Shown here one piece after another: positions 25,965 to 35,264 of a stretch of 64,000 bases of DNA (position 1 is its first letter; each line of letters begins with the position of its first letter). Origin of the DNA: CAYVTV01 sp964526475 (lineage in GTDB: Bacteria > Bacteroidota > Bacteroidia > Bacteroidales > GCA-2748055); assembly GCA_964526475.1 (NCBI GenBank), contig CAZGKF010000010.1, positions 15,106 through 79,105 on the forward strand, written 5' to 3'. Below the pieces are notes generated by a model. The model had not been told where the DNA came from. It worked only from the letters and a program-made list of their open reading frames with translations, and ran no database searches. The translations under genes and the position numbers were made by a program.

Positions 25965-28178
25965 ATGGCTGTACTTGAGAAGACAGAAATAGCGGAAATA
26001 AACAAGCAGTTCGATGATTTACTGAATAACTTTGTTAATTACAAAACAGAAGAAGGGAAACAGTTAATCATTAAAGCTTTTAACATTGCATCTGAAGCAC
26101 ATAGGGGAATGCGGCGTAAATCAGGTGATCCGTTCATTTTACATCCTATTTCAGTTGCGAAGATTGTAAGTAAAGAAATTGGTCTTGGTGTTACATCAGT
26201 AATATGTGCGCTTTTACATGATGTTGTTGAAGATACGGAGCTATCCAATAAAGATGTTGAAAATATGTTCGGACCGAAAGTATCTTTGATAGTAGATGGT
26301 CTGACGAAAATTTCCGGAGTGTTTGACACCAATTCTTCTTTTCAGGCAGAGAATTTCCGGAAAATGCTCCTCACTCTTTCTGAGGATGTAAGAGTTATTC
26401 TTATTAAACTTGCCGACCGGCTGCATAATATGCGAACCCTCGGCTCTCTGTCCCGGGAAAAGCAGATTAAGATTGCTAACGAAACAATTTACCTTTTTGC
26501 TCCTCTTGCTCATCGTCTCGGACTATATGCCATAAAAACAGAGATGGAGGATTTGAGTCTTAAATACAGATACCCGAAAGTATATGATGAGATTAATGAA
26601 AAATTAAAGGATACGGAAGAAAGGAGAGTTCACCTTATAAACAAGTTCTCTTTACCAATCATTGATAAGCTGGAAAATAACGGAATTAATTTTGATATAA
26701 GCGGGAGATCAAAATCAATATTTTCCATTTGGAATAAAATGCAGCAAAAGAATGTGAGTTTTGAGGAAATATATGATCTGCTTGCTATTCGCATTATCTT
26801 TGAAGCCCGGTCGGATATTCCTGAAAAAACGCAATGCTGGAATATTTATTCCATGATAACCGATATTTATCCTCCGAGACCTGATCGTATCCGTGACTGG
26901 GTCTCTACCCCTAAAGCCAACGGGTACGAAGCTCTGCATGCGACAGTCATGGGGCCTTACGGGAAATGGGTTGAAGTTCAGATACGAACAAACAGGATGG
27001 ATGAAATAGCAGAAAGAGGTTTTGCCGCACACTGGAAATATAAAGAGCCGGGATCCGATGATTCCGAACTTGATAAATGGCTGAAAAGAATACGGGAACT
27101 TCTTGAAACTCCTAATATAGATGCTCTGGAGTTTCTCGATGAATTTAAACTTAACCTTTTTGCATCGGAGATATTTATTTTTACGCCAAAAGGGCACCTG
27201 AAGACCTTACCTCAGGGTTCAACAGCACTTGATTTTGCCTATGAGATACATTCGGAAATCGGGAATAAAGCTATTGGTGCCAAAATAAATCATCAACTTG
27301 TACCTTTAAATCATAAACTTCAGAGTGGTGACCAGATAGAGATCATTACCTCTGATAAACAAAAAATTGAAAGTGAAAGATTAAATTATGCTGTTACAGC
27401 TAAAGCAAAGAGTGCCATTAAAGCAGCCCTTAAATCTGAAACAAAGAACAGGATTGAGAAGGGGAAGAATATTCTGGAGGAAAAGTTGAAAAAGCTTAAC
27501 CTTCTCCCCAGTTCAAGAATATTTAAAAAACTACTGCCTGCATACAGTGCAACATCAAAAGATGAGCTTTATTCTATGATTGGTACCGGTATAGTGACTC
27601 TCGATGATCTGAAGAAGGTACTTAAGAAAAACACAAGAAGCAAATGGATGAAATACTGGGAATTGTCGCTGGGAATTGCATCAAAAAACAAAGCAAAATC
27701 TGGCACAAGATCTTCCGATACCTTCGTCGCATCGGAAATAATTAATGATGATGAAAAACCATATATCCTGGCTCAGTGTTGCAATCCTATTCCAGGGGAT
27801 GAAGTAATTGCTTACAGAGATTTCGATGATACAGTGACAATTCATCAATTACGATGTGAGGAGGCAGTTAAACTTATTTCAAGTCATGTTGAAAGAATTA
27901 TTCCTGTTAAATGGACTAAGCATAAGGTGCTTTCATACCTGGTGAGGATTGAATTAAACGGGTATGACCATTTTGGTGTTTATAACAATATAACAACTGT
28001 TATCTCCAAAGAACTTAACGTAAATATAAGAACCATAAACCTTCATGGTCACGATGGAATTTTTGAAGGCACTATTGATCTTTATGTGCATAATACTTCC
28101 GACCTTAATAACCTGATCAAAAATTTATTGAAAGTAAAGGGTCTTGAGACTGTAAGAAGAATTGAAGTAAAAGAATAA
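25965..28178 (+). CDS. RelA/SpoT-family bifunctional (p)ppGpp synthetase/hydrolase
   Basis: Long RSH enzyme controlling the stringent response. Domains in order: HD hydrolase with intact LLHDVVED (83-90) and IKLADRLHNMRTL; synthetase with GRSKSIFSIWNKM, YDLLAIRIIF, DRIRDWVSTPKANGYEALH and EVQIRTNRMDEIAERGFAAHWKYK; TGS domain beginning IFIFTPKGHLKTLPQGSTALDFAY; a Cys-containing ZFD/helical part (AQCCNPIPGDEVIAY); and C-terminal ACT. The synthetase loop reads RIRD, a conservative form of the RxKD type found in bifunctional (Mg-type) enzymes, so both activities are expected. 737 residues is normal. Convergent with purA, 9 bases apart. Confidence 0.94.
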   Translation: MAVLEKTEIAEINKQFDDLLNNFVNYKTEEGKQLIIKAFNIASEAHRGMRRKSGDPFILHPISVAKIVSKEIGLGVTSVICALLHDVVEDTELSNKDVENMFGPKVSLIVDGLTKISGVFDTNSSFQAENFRKMLLTLSEDVRVILIKLADRLHNMRTLGSLSREKQIKIANETIYLFAPLAHRLGLYAIKTEMEDLSLKYRYPKVYDEINEKLKDTEERRVHLINKFSLPIIDKLENNGINFDISGRSKSIFSIWNKMQQKNVSFEEIYDLLAIRIIFEARSDIPEKTQCWNIYSMITDIYPPRPDRIRDWVSTPKANGYEALHATVMGPYGKWVEVQIRTNRMDEIAERGFAAHWKYKEPGSDDSELDKWLKRIRELLETPNIDALEFLDEFKLNLFASEIFIFTPKGHLKTLPQGSTALDFAYEIHSEIGNKAIGAKINHQLVPLNHKLQSGDQIEIITSDKQKIESERLNYAVTAKAKSAIKAALKSETKNRIEKGKNILEEKLKKLNLLPSSRIFKKLLPAYSATSKDELYSMIGTGIVTLDDLKKVLKKNTRSKWMKYWELSLGIASKNKAKSGTRSSDTFVASEIINDDEKPYILAQCCNPIPGDEVIAYRDFDDTVTIHQLRCEEAVKLISSHVERIIPVKWTKHKVLSYLVRIELNGYDHFGVYNNITTVISKELNVNIRTINLHGHDGIFEGTIDLYVHNTSDLNNLIKNLLKVKGLETVRRIEVKE

Positions 28179-28187
28179 TTAATAAAT

Positions 28188-29447
28188 TCAGATCTTTATA
28201 ATCTGCTCCCTGTCAGGTCCTACCGAGATATAGGTAACAGGAACCTGTAATTCCCTTTCAAGAAAACTTACATAATCAAGAAATTCTTTGGGTAAATCTT
28301 TTTTTGAACGTACACCTGAAAGATCTTGTTTCCATCCTGGTATTTCCTTGTATACCGGCTCTATATCATCTGTAAGCTGAAAGGGGGAATGATGAATTAT
28401 TGTCTGATTCTGTTTGTAAGAAGTTCCAACTTTGATTACATCGAAAGAATCAAGCACATCTGCTTTTGTCATAATAAGCTGACTGACACCATTCAGCATG
28501 ATACTGTAACGGAGTGCCACAAGATCAACCCAACCGCAACGCCTTGGCCGGCCAGTAGTGGACCCGAACTCATTTCCTTTTTCCCTTAATTTATCACCTG
28601 TTTTATCATTAAGTTCAGTAGGAAAGGGGCCACTTCCCACCCGGGTGCAATATGCTTTAAAGATTCCTATAACCTCACCTATTGTTGAGGGAGCGACTCC
28701 CAGTCCGATGCAAACGCCGGCACATATTGTGTTGGATGAAGTCACAAATGGATATGAGCCAAAATCGACATCGAGCATAGTGCCCTGGGCACCTTCTGCA
28801 AGAACAGCCTGTTCTTCCTTTAAAAACTGATTTATATAGAATTCACTATCAATAAATGTAAAGCGTTTCATGACCTCGATACTTTCAAACCAGGTATCCT
28901 CTTCAGCTTCTATGTTGTAATCATAATCGTAGATCTGGAGAAGGCTTTTGTGTTTCTCAACAAGCATTTTATATTTTTCCCGCAGGTTAAGTTCAATATC
29001 TCCAACACGCAATCCATTCCTGCCGGTTTTATCCATATAGGTTGGTCCTATCCCCTTTAAAGTAGAACCAATTTTTTTACTGCCTTTGGCTTTTTCAGAT
29101 GCAGCGTCGAGGATCCGGTGGGACGGAAGAATAAGATGTGCTTTCCTTGAAATATACAGATTGTTCGTAATATCTACCCCGAGTTTTTCAATTGCTTCTA
29201 TTTCTCTTTTAAAGATCACAGGATCAAGTACAACTCCATTTCCAATAATATTGATAGTGTTATTCCTGAAAATACCTGAAGGAATATTATGAAGTATGTG
29301 CTTTATACCATTGAATTCGAGAGTGTGCCCGGCATTCGGCCCTCCCTGAAATCTTGCAATTACTTTATATTGAGGAGATAAAACGTCCACAATTTTCCCT
29401 TTTCCTTCATCTCCCCACTGGAGACCTAAAATGACATCAATCTTCAT
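28188..29447 (-). CDS. purA: Adenylosuccinate synthetase
   Basis: GTP-dependent ligation of aspartate to IMP, the first committed step to AMP. N-terminal P-loop-like MKIDVILGLQWGDEGKGK with the catalytic Asp, then FQGGPNAGHTL, GTLKGIGPTYMDK, EGAQGTMLDVDFGSYPFVTSS and GSTTGRPRRCGW (the GTP/IMP segment) and the aspartate-loop region near the end. The ATG at 29447 gives the standard N-terminus; a longer frame begins 21 bases earlier but adds residues not found in the family. 419 residues is normal. Together with purL and glyA it covers part of purine synthesis in this window; a known target of (p)ppGpp inhibition in other bacteria. Confidence 0.97.
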   Translation of the reverse strand: MKIDVILGLQWGDEGKGKIVDVLSPQYKVIARFQGGPNAGHTLEFNGIKHILHNIPSGIFRNNTINIIGNGVVLDPVIFKREIEAIEKLGVDITNNLYISRKAHLILPSHRILDAASEKAKGSKKIGSTLKGIGPTYMDKTGRNGLRVGDIELNLREKYKMLVEKHKSLLQIYDYDYNIEAEEDTWFESIEVMKRFTFIDSEFYINQFLKEEQAVLAEGAQGTMLDVDFGSYPFVTSSNTICAGVCIGLGVAPSTIGEVIGIFKAYCTRVGSGPFPTELNDKTGDKLREKGNEFGSTTGRPRRCGWVDLVALRYSIMLNGVSQLIMTKADVLDSFDVIKVGTSYKQNQTIIHHSPFQLTDDIEPVYKEIPGWKQDLSGVRSKKDLPKEFLDYVSFLERELQVPVTYISVGPDREQIIKI

Positions 29448-29590
29448 AAATACAATTTTTATGATCATAAAGATAAGAAAAACTGTGAAAGTAATTGCAT
29501 CCCGGGTTTTGTTATACTGACAAATTTTTTAATTTCACGCAATGAATGCAAACATATTTCCTGAAAGCTTGTTTATAAGAAAATACTGTT

Positions 29591-30073
29591 ATGAAGGGTC
29601 TTATCGTTTATGAAAGTTCGCACGGATGCACTGAAAAATGTGCCGGACTTTTAAAGAATAAATTAAAATTTGAGATGGATATATTAAGATTAAGAGATAA
29701 TCCCACTCCTGATCTATCGGTATATGACATAGTTATAATAGGCGGTTCAATTCATGCAGGAATGATGAACAGCAGAATAAAGAAGTTCTGTGATGATTAC
29801 AAAAATATTTTAAAATCGAAAATACTGGGACTATATTTATGTTGTATGCATGAAGGAGAAACAGGCCTTCAGCAGTTTGAAAACGGATTTCTGCCAGAGC
29901 TCAGGGAACATGCTCTGGCAAGGGGTCTTTTTGGAGGCGAATTTAACTTTAAGAAAATGAACTTTTTTGAGAAGGCTATAGTACGGAAAGTTGCAAAAGT
30001 TCAAAGTTCAGTGTCAAGAATCCATGAAGATGAGATTCAAATATTTGCTGAAAAAATTAATAAATCAGGCTGA
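29591..30073 (+). CDS. Flavodoxin-domain protein, HemG-like
   Basis: Single flavodoxin fold of 160 residues. The phosphate loop for FMN is VYESSHGCTEKCA (6-18) and the second flavin loop is IIGGSIHAGMMNSRIKKF (50-67), the pattern of HemG-type menaquinone-dependent protoporphyrinogen oxidases rather than of electron-carrier flavodoxins. No heme genes are adjacent, so an oxidase role is a possibility only. An unusual Cys pair occurs at LYLCCMHEGE. It converges on the acyl-CoA ligase gene with a 5-base gap. Confidence 0.75.
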   Translation: MKGLIVYESSHGCTEKCAGLLKNKLKFEMDILRLRDNPTPDLSVYDIVIIGGSIHAGMMNSRIKKFCDDYKNILKSKILGLYLCCMHEGETGLQQFENGFLPELREHALARGLFGGEFNFKKMNFFEKAIVRKVAKVQSSVSRIHEDEIQIFAEKINKSG

Positions 30074-30078
30074 TAAGA

Positions 30079-31719
30079 TTAACCACCGTAAAGATACCTC
30101 TTGATTTTGTTGGTTGGGGTCTTTTCAAACGGTACTGTTTGCAAAACTACCATCTGAATTCTTGAATATCTGTTCACTCTTTGATTAACAAAAGTCTGTA
30201 TTTCAGAAAGCAGCTCATCTGCCGATTCGTTGCATATTTTTATTGCCTTATTGTTTAATTCTATAAATTTATTTTCCAATTCCTGAAGGTTGATATTGAC
30301 ATAAGCAACAAGTTTGTCTTTTTGCTTCACAACGAGAGACTCCTCTATGTATTCAATACTGTTAATGATGGATTCAATTTCTTCAGGGTATATATTTTCA
30401 CCATTTGTACCAAGTATAAGGTTTTTTATTCTTCCTCTGATATAAAGGTTGCCCCTGGGATCAAGATACCCCAGGTCTCCGGTCCGGAACCACCCGTCAG
30501 GAGTTATTACCCGGGCAGTCGCTTCAGGATTTTTATAATATCCGGTCATAAGATTCGGCCCTTTTACCATAATTTCCCCTTCACCTGTTTCCGGGTCAGG
30601 GTTATCAATTTTCAATTCTACACCCTTTAATACTTTTCCTGTTGACTGCCATGCTGTATCAAATGGAGACGATCCGGCAAGAAGCGGAGAGGTTTCTGTA
30701 AGTCCATATCCAATAGCAAAAGGAAAACGGGCTTCAGAAAGATGCTTTTCGATCTTTCCATCTAGTTTAGCACCTCCTATACCAAAGAAAATCAACTTGC
30801 CACCGAAAGTTTTCATCAGTTTTTTCCCCGCAAGCCGGTTCAAAAGTACCCTGGTCGGACCAAATTTAAATAAGTTTCTCGTTACCTTGTTCTTGTTGAA
30901 TTTTGGTATTATCTGCTTACGGTATATTTTTTCAATAATTAAAGGTACAGTAAGCAGATGAGTGGGTTTGACTTTACCCAGAGCTTCAACGAGCACACTT
31001 GGTGATATTTGCTTTTTCAGATAATAAACAGTTGCCCCGGTATATAATGGAAGAAGAAAACCAATTGAATTTTCATAAGTATGTGACATTGGCAGTATGG
31101 AAATAAAACGATGCCCTGCCCCGACATGCTGAATGGTGAGACATTGTTTAGTCATCCATGCCAGATTTTTATTGGTAAGCATAACTCCTTTTGAAGAACC
31201 TGTAGTGCCGGAAGTATATATGATGGTGGCAAGGTCATTCTCATCAGATACTTCCTCCATGTCTTTTAATGATAAACGGACAGGAGGAAAGGCTCCTTCA
31301 GGCTTAACGGAATCCAGCAGGGAAAGAGAATCAGCAACGATAATCTGGATAGGCCCGGAAACTATATTCTTTAGCCTCGAAATCTGTTTTTTGGAAGCAA
31401 TTAAAACGGTTGAATCTGAATGATCAATTATGTTCTGCACCTCATTTTCATGGAAATCCGGTAGAAGAGGAACTGCTACTGCGCCCATGCTGATGACAGA
31501 TAGAAAAGCAATTCCCCAGTTTGGCATGTTTTCACCTATAACAGCAATTTTATCTCCTTTCTTAACTCCCAGAATATCCAGGAGAGATACAAATCCTTCA
31601 ATTTTTCTTCCGAGTTCCGCATACGAAATCCCTTCTTCATCAATAAATGATAGGGCAATATTGTTTTGAAAAGTTTCTGTAGAATTCCTTATAAAGGAAG
31701 GAATGGTGAATTTATTCAT
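30079..31719 (-). CDS. AMP-binding long-chain acyl-CoA synthetase-like enzyme
   Basis: Adenylates a carboxylic acid, probably a fatty acid, and transfers it to CoA. ANL-superfamily motifs: IIYTSGTTGSSKGVML (P-loop), GYGLTETSPLL, GWFRTGDLGYLD, and RIKNLILGTNGENIYPEEIE (hinge). At the C-terminus the catalytic Lys is in FEKTPTNKIKRYLY. At 546 residues it is close to bacterial FadD15-like enzymes. It begins 10 bases after the primary sigma factor gene, so the two are probably co-transcribed; this places a lipid-activating enzyme under the sigma factor's promoter. Substrate not determinable from sequence. Confidence 0.9.
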   Translation of the reverse strand: MNKFTIPSFIRNSTETFQNNIALSFIDEEGISYAELGRKIEGFVSLLDILGVKKGDKIAVIGENMPNWGIAFLSVISMGAVAVPLLPDFHENEVQNIIDHSDSTVLIASKKQISRLKNIVSGPIQIIVADSLSLLDSVKPEGAFPPVRLSLKDMEEVSDENDLATIIYTSGTTGSSKGVMLTNKNLAWMTKQCLTIQHVGAGHRFISILPMSHTYENSIGFLLPLYTGATVYYLKKQISPSVLVEALGKVKPTHLLTVPLIIEKIYRKQIIPKFNKNKVTRNLFKFGPTRVLLNRLAGKKLMKTFGGKLIFFGIGGAKLDGKIEKHLSEARFPFAIGYGLTETSPLLAGSSPFDTAWQSTGKVLKGVELKIDNPDPETGEGEIMVKGPNLMTGYYKNPEATARVITPDGWFRTGDLGYLDPRGNLYIRGRIKNLILGTNGENIYPEEIESIINSIEYIEESLVVKQKDKLVAYVNINLQELENKFIELNNKAIKICNESADELLSEIQTFVNQRVNRYSRIQMVVLQTVPFEKTPTNKIKRYLYGG

Positions 31720-31729
31720 TACTACCAGG

Positions 31730-32590
31730 TTAACCGAGATATGTCTTCAGCAGTTTACTTCTTGAAGTATGGCGAAGTCTTCTTATAGCTTTCTCTTTGA
31801 TCTGCCTGACCCTTTCACGTGTAAGACCAAATTTTTCACCGATCTCCTCAAGAGTCATCTCCTGATTGCTTATTCCGAAAAAATGTCTGAGAATTTCCCT
31901 CTCCCTTTCAGTAAGCGTTGATAGTGCTCTGTCAATTTCTTTAGCCAATGATTCTCTAATAAGATTTCTGTCGGCATTTGGTGAGTCATTATTCTGAAGA
32001 ACGTCAAGGAGGCTGTTATCTTCACCTTCAATAAACGGTGCATCAACTGAAACATGCCTTCCTGAAACACGGAGAGTATCCGCTACCTTTTCCTTGGGTA
32101 ATTCCAGGGCATCTGCAAGTTCTTCTGGTGAAGGAGTCCTTTCGTTCTCCTGCTCGAATTTGGAGAAAGCTTTATTTATCTTATTCAGTGAACCTACCTG
32201 GTTTAATGGTAGTCTGACAATTCTCGATTGTTCGGCCAGAGCCTGTAAAATGGATTGTCTTATCCACCATACAGCATAGGAGATAAATTTGAATCCTCTG
32301 GTTTCATCGAACTTCTCAGCAGCTTTAATCAATCCCAGATTCCCCTCATTGATAAGGTCGGGTAAACTTAATCCCTGATTCTGATATTGTTTTGCAACCG
32401 AAACAACAAATCGCAGATTTGCTCTCGTGAGTTTCTCTAAAGCGTGTCTGTCACCTTTTTTTATTCTTTGCGCCAGTTCAACTTCTTCCTCTACTGTTAT
32501 CAATTCTTCTTTTCCTATTTCCTGCAGATACTTATCTAATGATGCACTTTCCCTGTTGGTAATAGATTTGGTGATCTTTAATTGTCTCAT
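31730..32590 (-). CDS. rpoD: Primary RNA polymerase sigma factor (Bacteroidota RpoD/SigA type)
   Basis: Directs core RNA polymerase to TTTG/TAnnTTTG promoters, of which several examples occur in this window. Region 1.2 begins ESASLDKYLQEIGKEELIT; region 2 includes LRFVVSVAKQYQNQGLSLPDLINEGNLGL and FKFISYAVWWIRQSILQAL; region 3 follows; region 4 carries LTEREREILRHFFG and the helix-turn-helix LEEIGEKFGLTRERVRQIKEKAIRRLR. At 286 residues it lacks region 1.1 and the non-conserved insert of E. coli sigma70, as is typical for this phylum's housekeeping sigma. A promoter matching its own consensus precedes it, suggesting autoregulation. Confidence 0.95.
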   Translation of the reverse strand: MRQLKITKSITNRESASLDKYLQEIGKEELITVEEEVELAQRIKKGDRHALEKLTRANLRFVVSVAKQYQNQGLSLPDLINEGNLGLIKAAEKFDETRGFKFISYAVWWIRQSILQALAEQSRIVRLPLNQVGSLNKINKAFSKFEQENERTPSPEELADALELPKEKVADTLRVSGRHVSVDAPFIEGEDNSLLDVLQNNDSPNADRNLIRESLAKEIDRALSTLTEREREILRHFFGISNQEMTLEEIGEKFGLTRERVRQIKEKAIRRLRHTSRSKLLKTYLG

Positions 32591-32622
32591 TATATCTTTA
32601 TATCCTCTCTAAAAAATTTTTG

Positions 32623-32654
32623 CAAATTTAGTCTATTTTATATTCTGTGTCAAT
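32623..32654 (-). promoter_or_regulatory. Putative promoter of the primary sigma factor gene
   Basis: On the minus strand: ATTG, 20 bases, TAAATTTG. The -7 box fits TAnnTTTG exactly and lies about 33 bases upstream of the sigma factor ATG; the -33 box is one base off TTTG. Confidence 0.5.
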
Positions 32655-32801
32655 ACTTTATTTATAAATAGATGTTAATAAAATGAAAATCCAACTATGT
32701 ATTAAAAAAATAAAATTATTTATTATTCTGATATGAAGGCGATTGGAGTTTTACTTCTTGTCGTCTTATCGAAGAAATATTCTTCATTTTTATTAGGAAT
32801 T

Positions 32802-34238
32802 TTACAAACCAAAAGCATAATAAGCTACAGTTCCGTCAGGATAAACACCTTCAATATAAATTCCTCCTCTTTTTACCTTGGATATCTCTGTTCGTATATC
32901 GTCAACAATTTTGATGGGTGAATTGTTTATTTTTACAATAATAAAACCTTCTTTTATACCAGATTGTGCCATTTTTCCCCTGCCAACAGTTGTTACTTTT
33001 ACACCGTTTTTTAATTTCAGGTTTGCCAGTTCTTCTTCTGAAACGGGAGTAAAACTTGCACCAAGTGAGTCGATTATATAATCTCGCTGGACAACTTCTG
33101 TATTTCCTTCCATGTTACGTAATTCAACGTAAAAAAGTTTCTCTTTATTATTTCTTTGTATTAAAACATTAACTTTTTCACCCGGACGGTACCGGCTGAT
33201 CTGCTCCTGCAGGGCTGAAGTGGTATTGGTTGGAATATTATTAATTGATATTACCACATCCCCCTCTTTTATACCGGCTTCTTCAGCTGCCCCATTTTCC
33301 CTTACACCCTGAATATATACTCCGTTAAGATTGCTGAGGTTATGTTTTTTTGCAAGCTCCTGGTCAATGTTCTGGATAGTAACTCCAAGTATGGCTCTCT
33401 GTACTGTACCAAATTCTTTTATATCGGCAATAACTTTTTTTGCAATACCAACCGGTATTGCAAAGGAGTAACCTGTAAATGCTCCTGTTCTGCTTGCAAT
33501 AGCTGTATTGATTCCAACAAGTTCTCCAAAAGTGTTAACCAGAGCTCCTCCGCTGTTTCCGGGATTAACGGCAGCATCAGTTTGTATAAATGCCTCTATC
33601 CTAAGCTGATCCTGTAAAATATTGAGGTCTCTGGCTTTGGCACTCACAATGCCTGCTGTTACAGTTGAGGTGAGGTTATACGGATTCCCTACGGCCAGAA
33701 CCCATTCTCCTAATTTTAAAATATCAGAATCTCCATATTTCAGAAAATGCAGATCATCCGCTTCTATTTTAAGAAGAGCCAGATCGGTACTCCTGTCAGT
33801 CCCGATTACCTCAGCAGTAAATGATCTCTTGTCATTAAGAACAACTTCAATTTCATCCATACCCTGTATTACATGGTTATTGGTTACGATATACCCATCA
33901 CCTGAAACAATAACTCCTGATCCAAAACCCATTACAGGTTGAGGCTGACTCTGACCTTTTTCGCCAAAGAAAAATTCATAAAAAGGATTGTAAGAGTATG
34001 CTTCTCTCATAGCTTTGGTCTTAACATGCACTACTGCATGGACCGCTTTTTCTGCAGCCACCGTGAAATCAACAGATGTTTCGGGAGCATCCGGATTAAA
34101 GGTCAGCAGACTGGCCGGTTTTGATTCAACTTCAATTATTTTTATTTCAGGTTTTACAATAGTGGTAAATAACATTATAGCTATTACAGCACTTAGAATG
34201 GCTGCAAGTATTGTACCCGCAAATTTTTTGATTTTCAT
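32802..34238 (-). CDS. DegP/DegQ-like (HtrA) periplasmic serine protease with two PDZ domains
   Basis: Envelope quality-control protease and chaperone. N-terminal membrane or signal helix (ILAAILSAVIAIMLFTTIV), then a trypsin-like domain with His in YIVTNNHVIQGMDEIEV, Asp in DRSTDLALLKI and Ser in AAVNPGNSGGALVN, all three catalytic residues present. PDZ1 starts around ILGVTIQNIDQELAKK with EAGIKEGDVVISINN, and a divergent PDZ2 covers the end (GVKVTTVGRGKMAQSGIKEGFIIVKINN). 478 residues is typical of Do-family proteases. The spacer between it and rpoD holds a small palindrome (GAAGAAATATTCTTC, 32771-32785) that could end its transcript. Confidence 0.94.
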   Translation of the reverse strand: MKIKKFAGTILAAILSAVIAIMLFTTIVKPEIKIIEVESKPASLLTFNPDAPETSVDFTVAAEKAVHAVVHVKTKAMREAYSYNPFYEFFFGEKGQSQPQPVMGFGSGVIVSGDGYIVTNNHVIQGMDEIEVVLNDKRSFTAEVIGTDRSTDLALLKIEADDLHFLKYGDSDILKLGEWVLAVGNPYNLTSTVTAGIVSAKARDLNILQDQLRIEAFIQTDAAVNPGNSGGALVNTFGELVGINTAIASRTGAFTGYSFAIPVGIAKKVIADIKEFGTVQRAILGVTIQNIDQELAKKHNLSNLNGVYIQGVRENGAAEEAGIKEGDVVISINNIPTNTTSALQEQISRYRPGEKVNVLIQRNNKEKLFYVELRNMEGNTEVVQRDYIIDSLGASFTPVSEEELANLKLKNGVKVTTVGRGKMAQSGIKEGFIIVKINNSPIKIVDDIRTEISKVKRGGIYIEGVYPDGTVAYYAFGL

Positions 34239-34388
34239 AATATTAGTATTTTTATTATTGTTTTTTAAAGCAAAAATTAGAGTTCAAATTTAATGCCTTA
34301 AAAAGTATTTCAGTAATATTGTAACATAATAACATTTAATTTTAACTGTTGTTTGGAAAAAATATTTCATTTTAAGAATTATTAACAG

Positions 34389-35180
34389 ATGGGAAAGCAA
34401 ATTTCATTCGATAAATACCAGGGTGCAGGAAATGATTTTATTATTGTTGATGCGAGACCGGCAGGTGATCAATTATTTAGCAAAGAGATTATAAAAAAGT
34501 TGTGTGACAGACATTTTGGCATAGGTGCTGACGGCTTTATTCTTCTCCTTGCTTCAGATGACAGGGACTTCTATATGAAATATTTCAATTCTGATGGCTT
34601 TGAGAGTTCCATGTGTGGGAATGGAGGCAGATGTATTGTTTCTTTTGCTAAAGATATTGGAATTACAGACAAGAAAGCATTTTTCAGCGGAATAGACGGA
34701 GATCATCTGGCATTCATTACCGGGAATGGGGATGTCAGTTTAAAAATGAAGGATGTTTCAGATATTATTTATTTTGAAGATGGTTTATTTCTCGATACCG
34801 GATCTCCTCATTTTGTTATTTTCAGCACAAAAATCGAAACAATGGATGTACCGGTTTTAGGTAAAGAAATTCGTTATCAGTCGCGGTTTTCCCCCGGAGG
34901 AACCAATGTGAATTTCGTGGAGTTTCTGGGAACAAATGATTTTGCAATTCGTACTTACGAGCGGGGTGTTGAAAATGAAACTCTCGCCTGCGGTACAGGT
35001 TCTGTAGCATCAGCAATAGCTTCATTCTCCATAAATAAACCGGAAACAGCTGAATATACTGTTCATGCTACCGGTGGAAATCTTCGGGTTAAGTTCACTC
35101 CCTTGTCTGAAAGAAGTTATACCGATATATGGCTCACAGGCCCCACTGAGTTTGTTTTCAGAGGGGAAATTGAAATTTAA
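34389..35180 (+). CDS. dapF: Diaminopimelate epimerase
   Basis: PLP-independent racemase turning LL- into meso-diaminopimelate for lysine and peptidoglycan. The two catalytic cysteines are in SSMCGNGGRCIVSF and NETLACGTGSVASA; substrate contacts in YQGAGNDFIIVD and RFSPGGTNVNFVE are present. 263 residues is normal for the family. Divergent from the DegP-type gene with a 150-base shared control region; the nuclease gene follows on the same strand after 84 bases with its own promoter-like sequence. Confidence 0.96.
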   Translation: MGKQISFDKYQGAGNDFIIVDARPAGDQLFSKEIIKKLCDRHFGIGADGFILLLASDDRDFYMKYFNSDGFESSMCGNGGRCIVSFAKDIGITDKKAFFSGIDGDHLAFITGNGDVSLKMKDVSDIIYFEDGLFLDTGSPHFVIFSTKIETMDVPVLGKEIRYQSRFSPGGTNVNFVEFLGTNDFAIRTYERGVENETLACGTGSVASAIASFSINKPETAEYTVHATGGNLRVKFTPLSERSYTDIWLTGPTEFVFRGEIEI

Positions 35181-35221
35181 TAACCGTAAGATAAAGGTTT
35201 ATTGTTGATATATACAGGTCT

Positions 35222-35249
35222 TTTGTTTATTCATTATTTGGTACCTTTA
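35222..35249 (+). promoter_or_regulatory. Putative promoter of the nuclease-uvrB pair
   Basis: TTTG (35222-35225), 16 bases, TACCTTTA (35242-35249), close to TTTG/TAnnTTTG, ending 15 bases before the ATG of the nuclease gene. Confidence 0.35.
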
Positions 35250-35264
35250 CAAAAAATCCCGTAA

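Noticed and set aside
32733..32921. 62-residue plus-strand frame between rpoD and the DegP-type gene
   Set aside because: Half overlaps the protease 3' end and the rest is AT-rich spacer.
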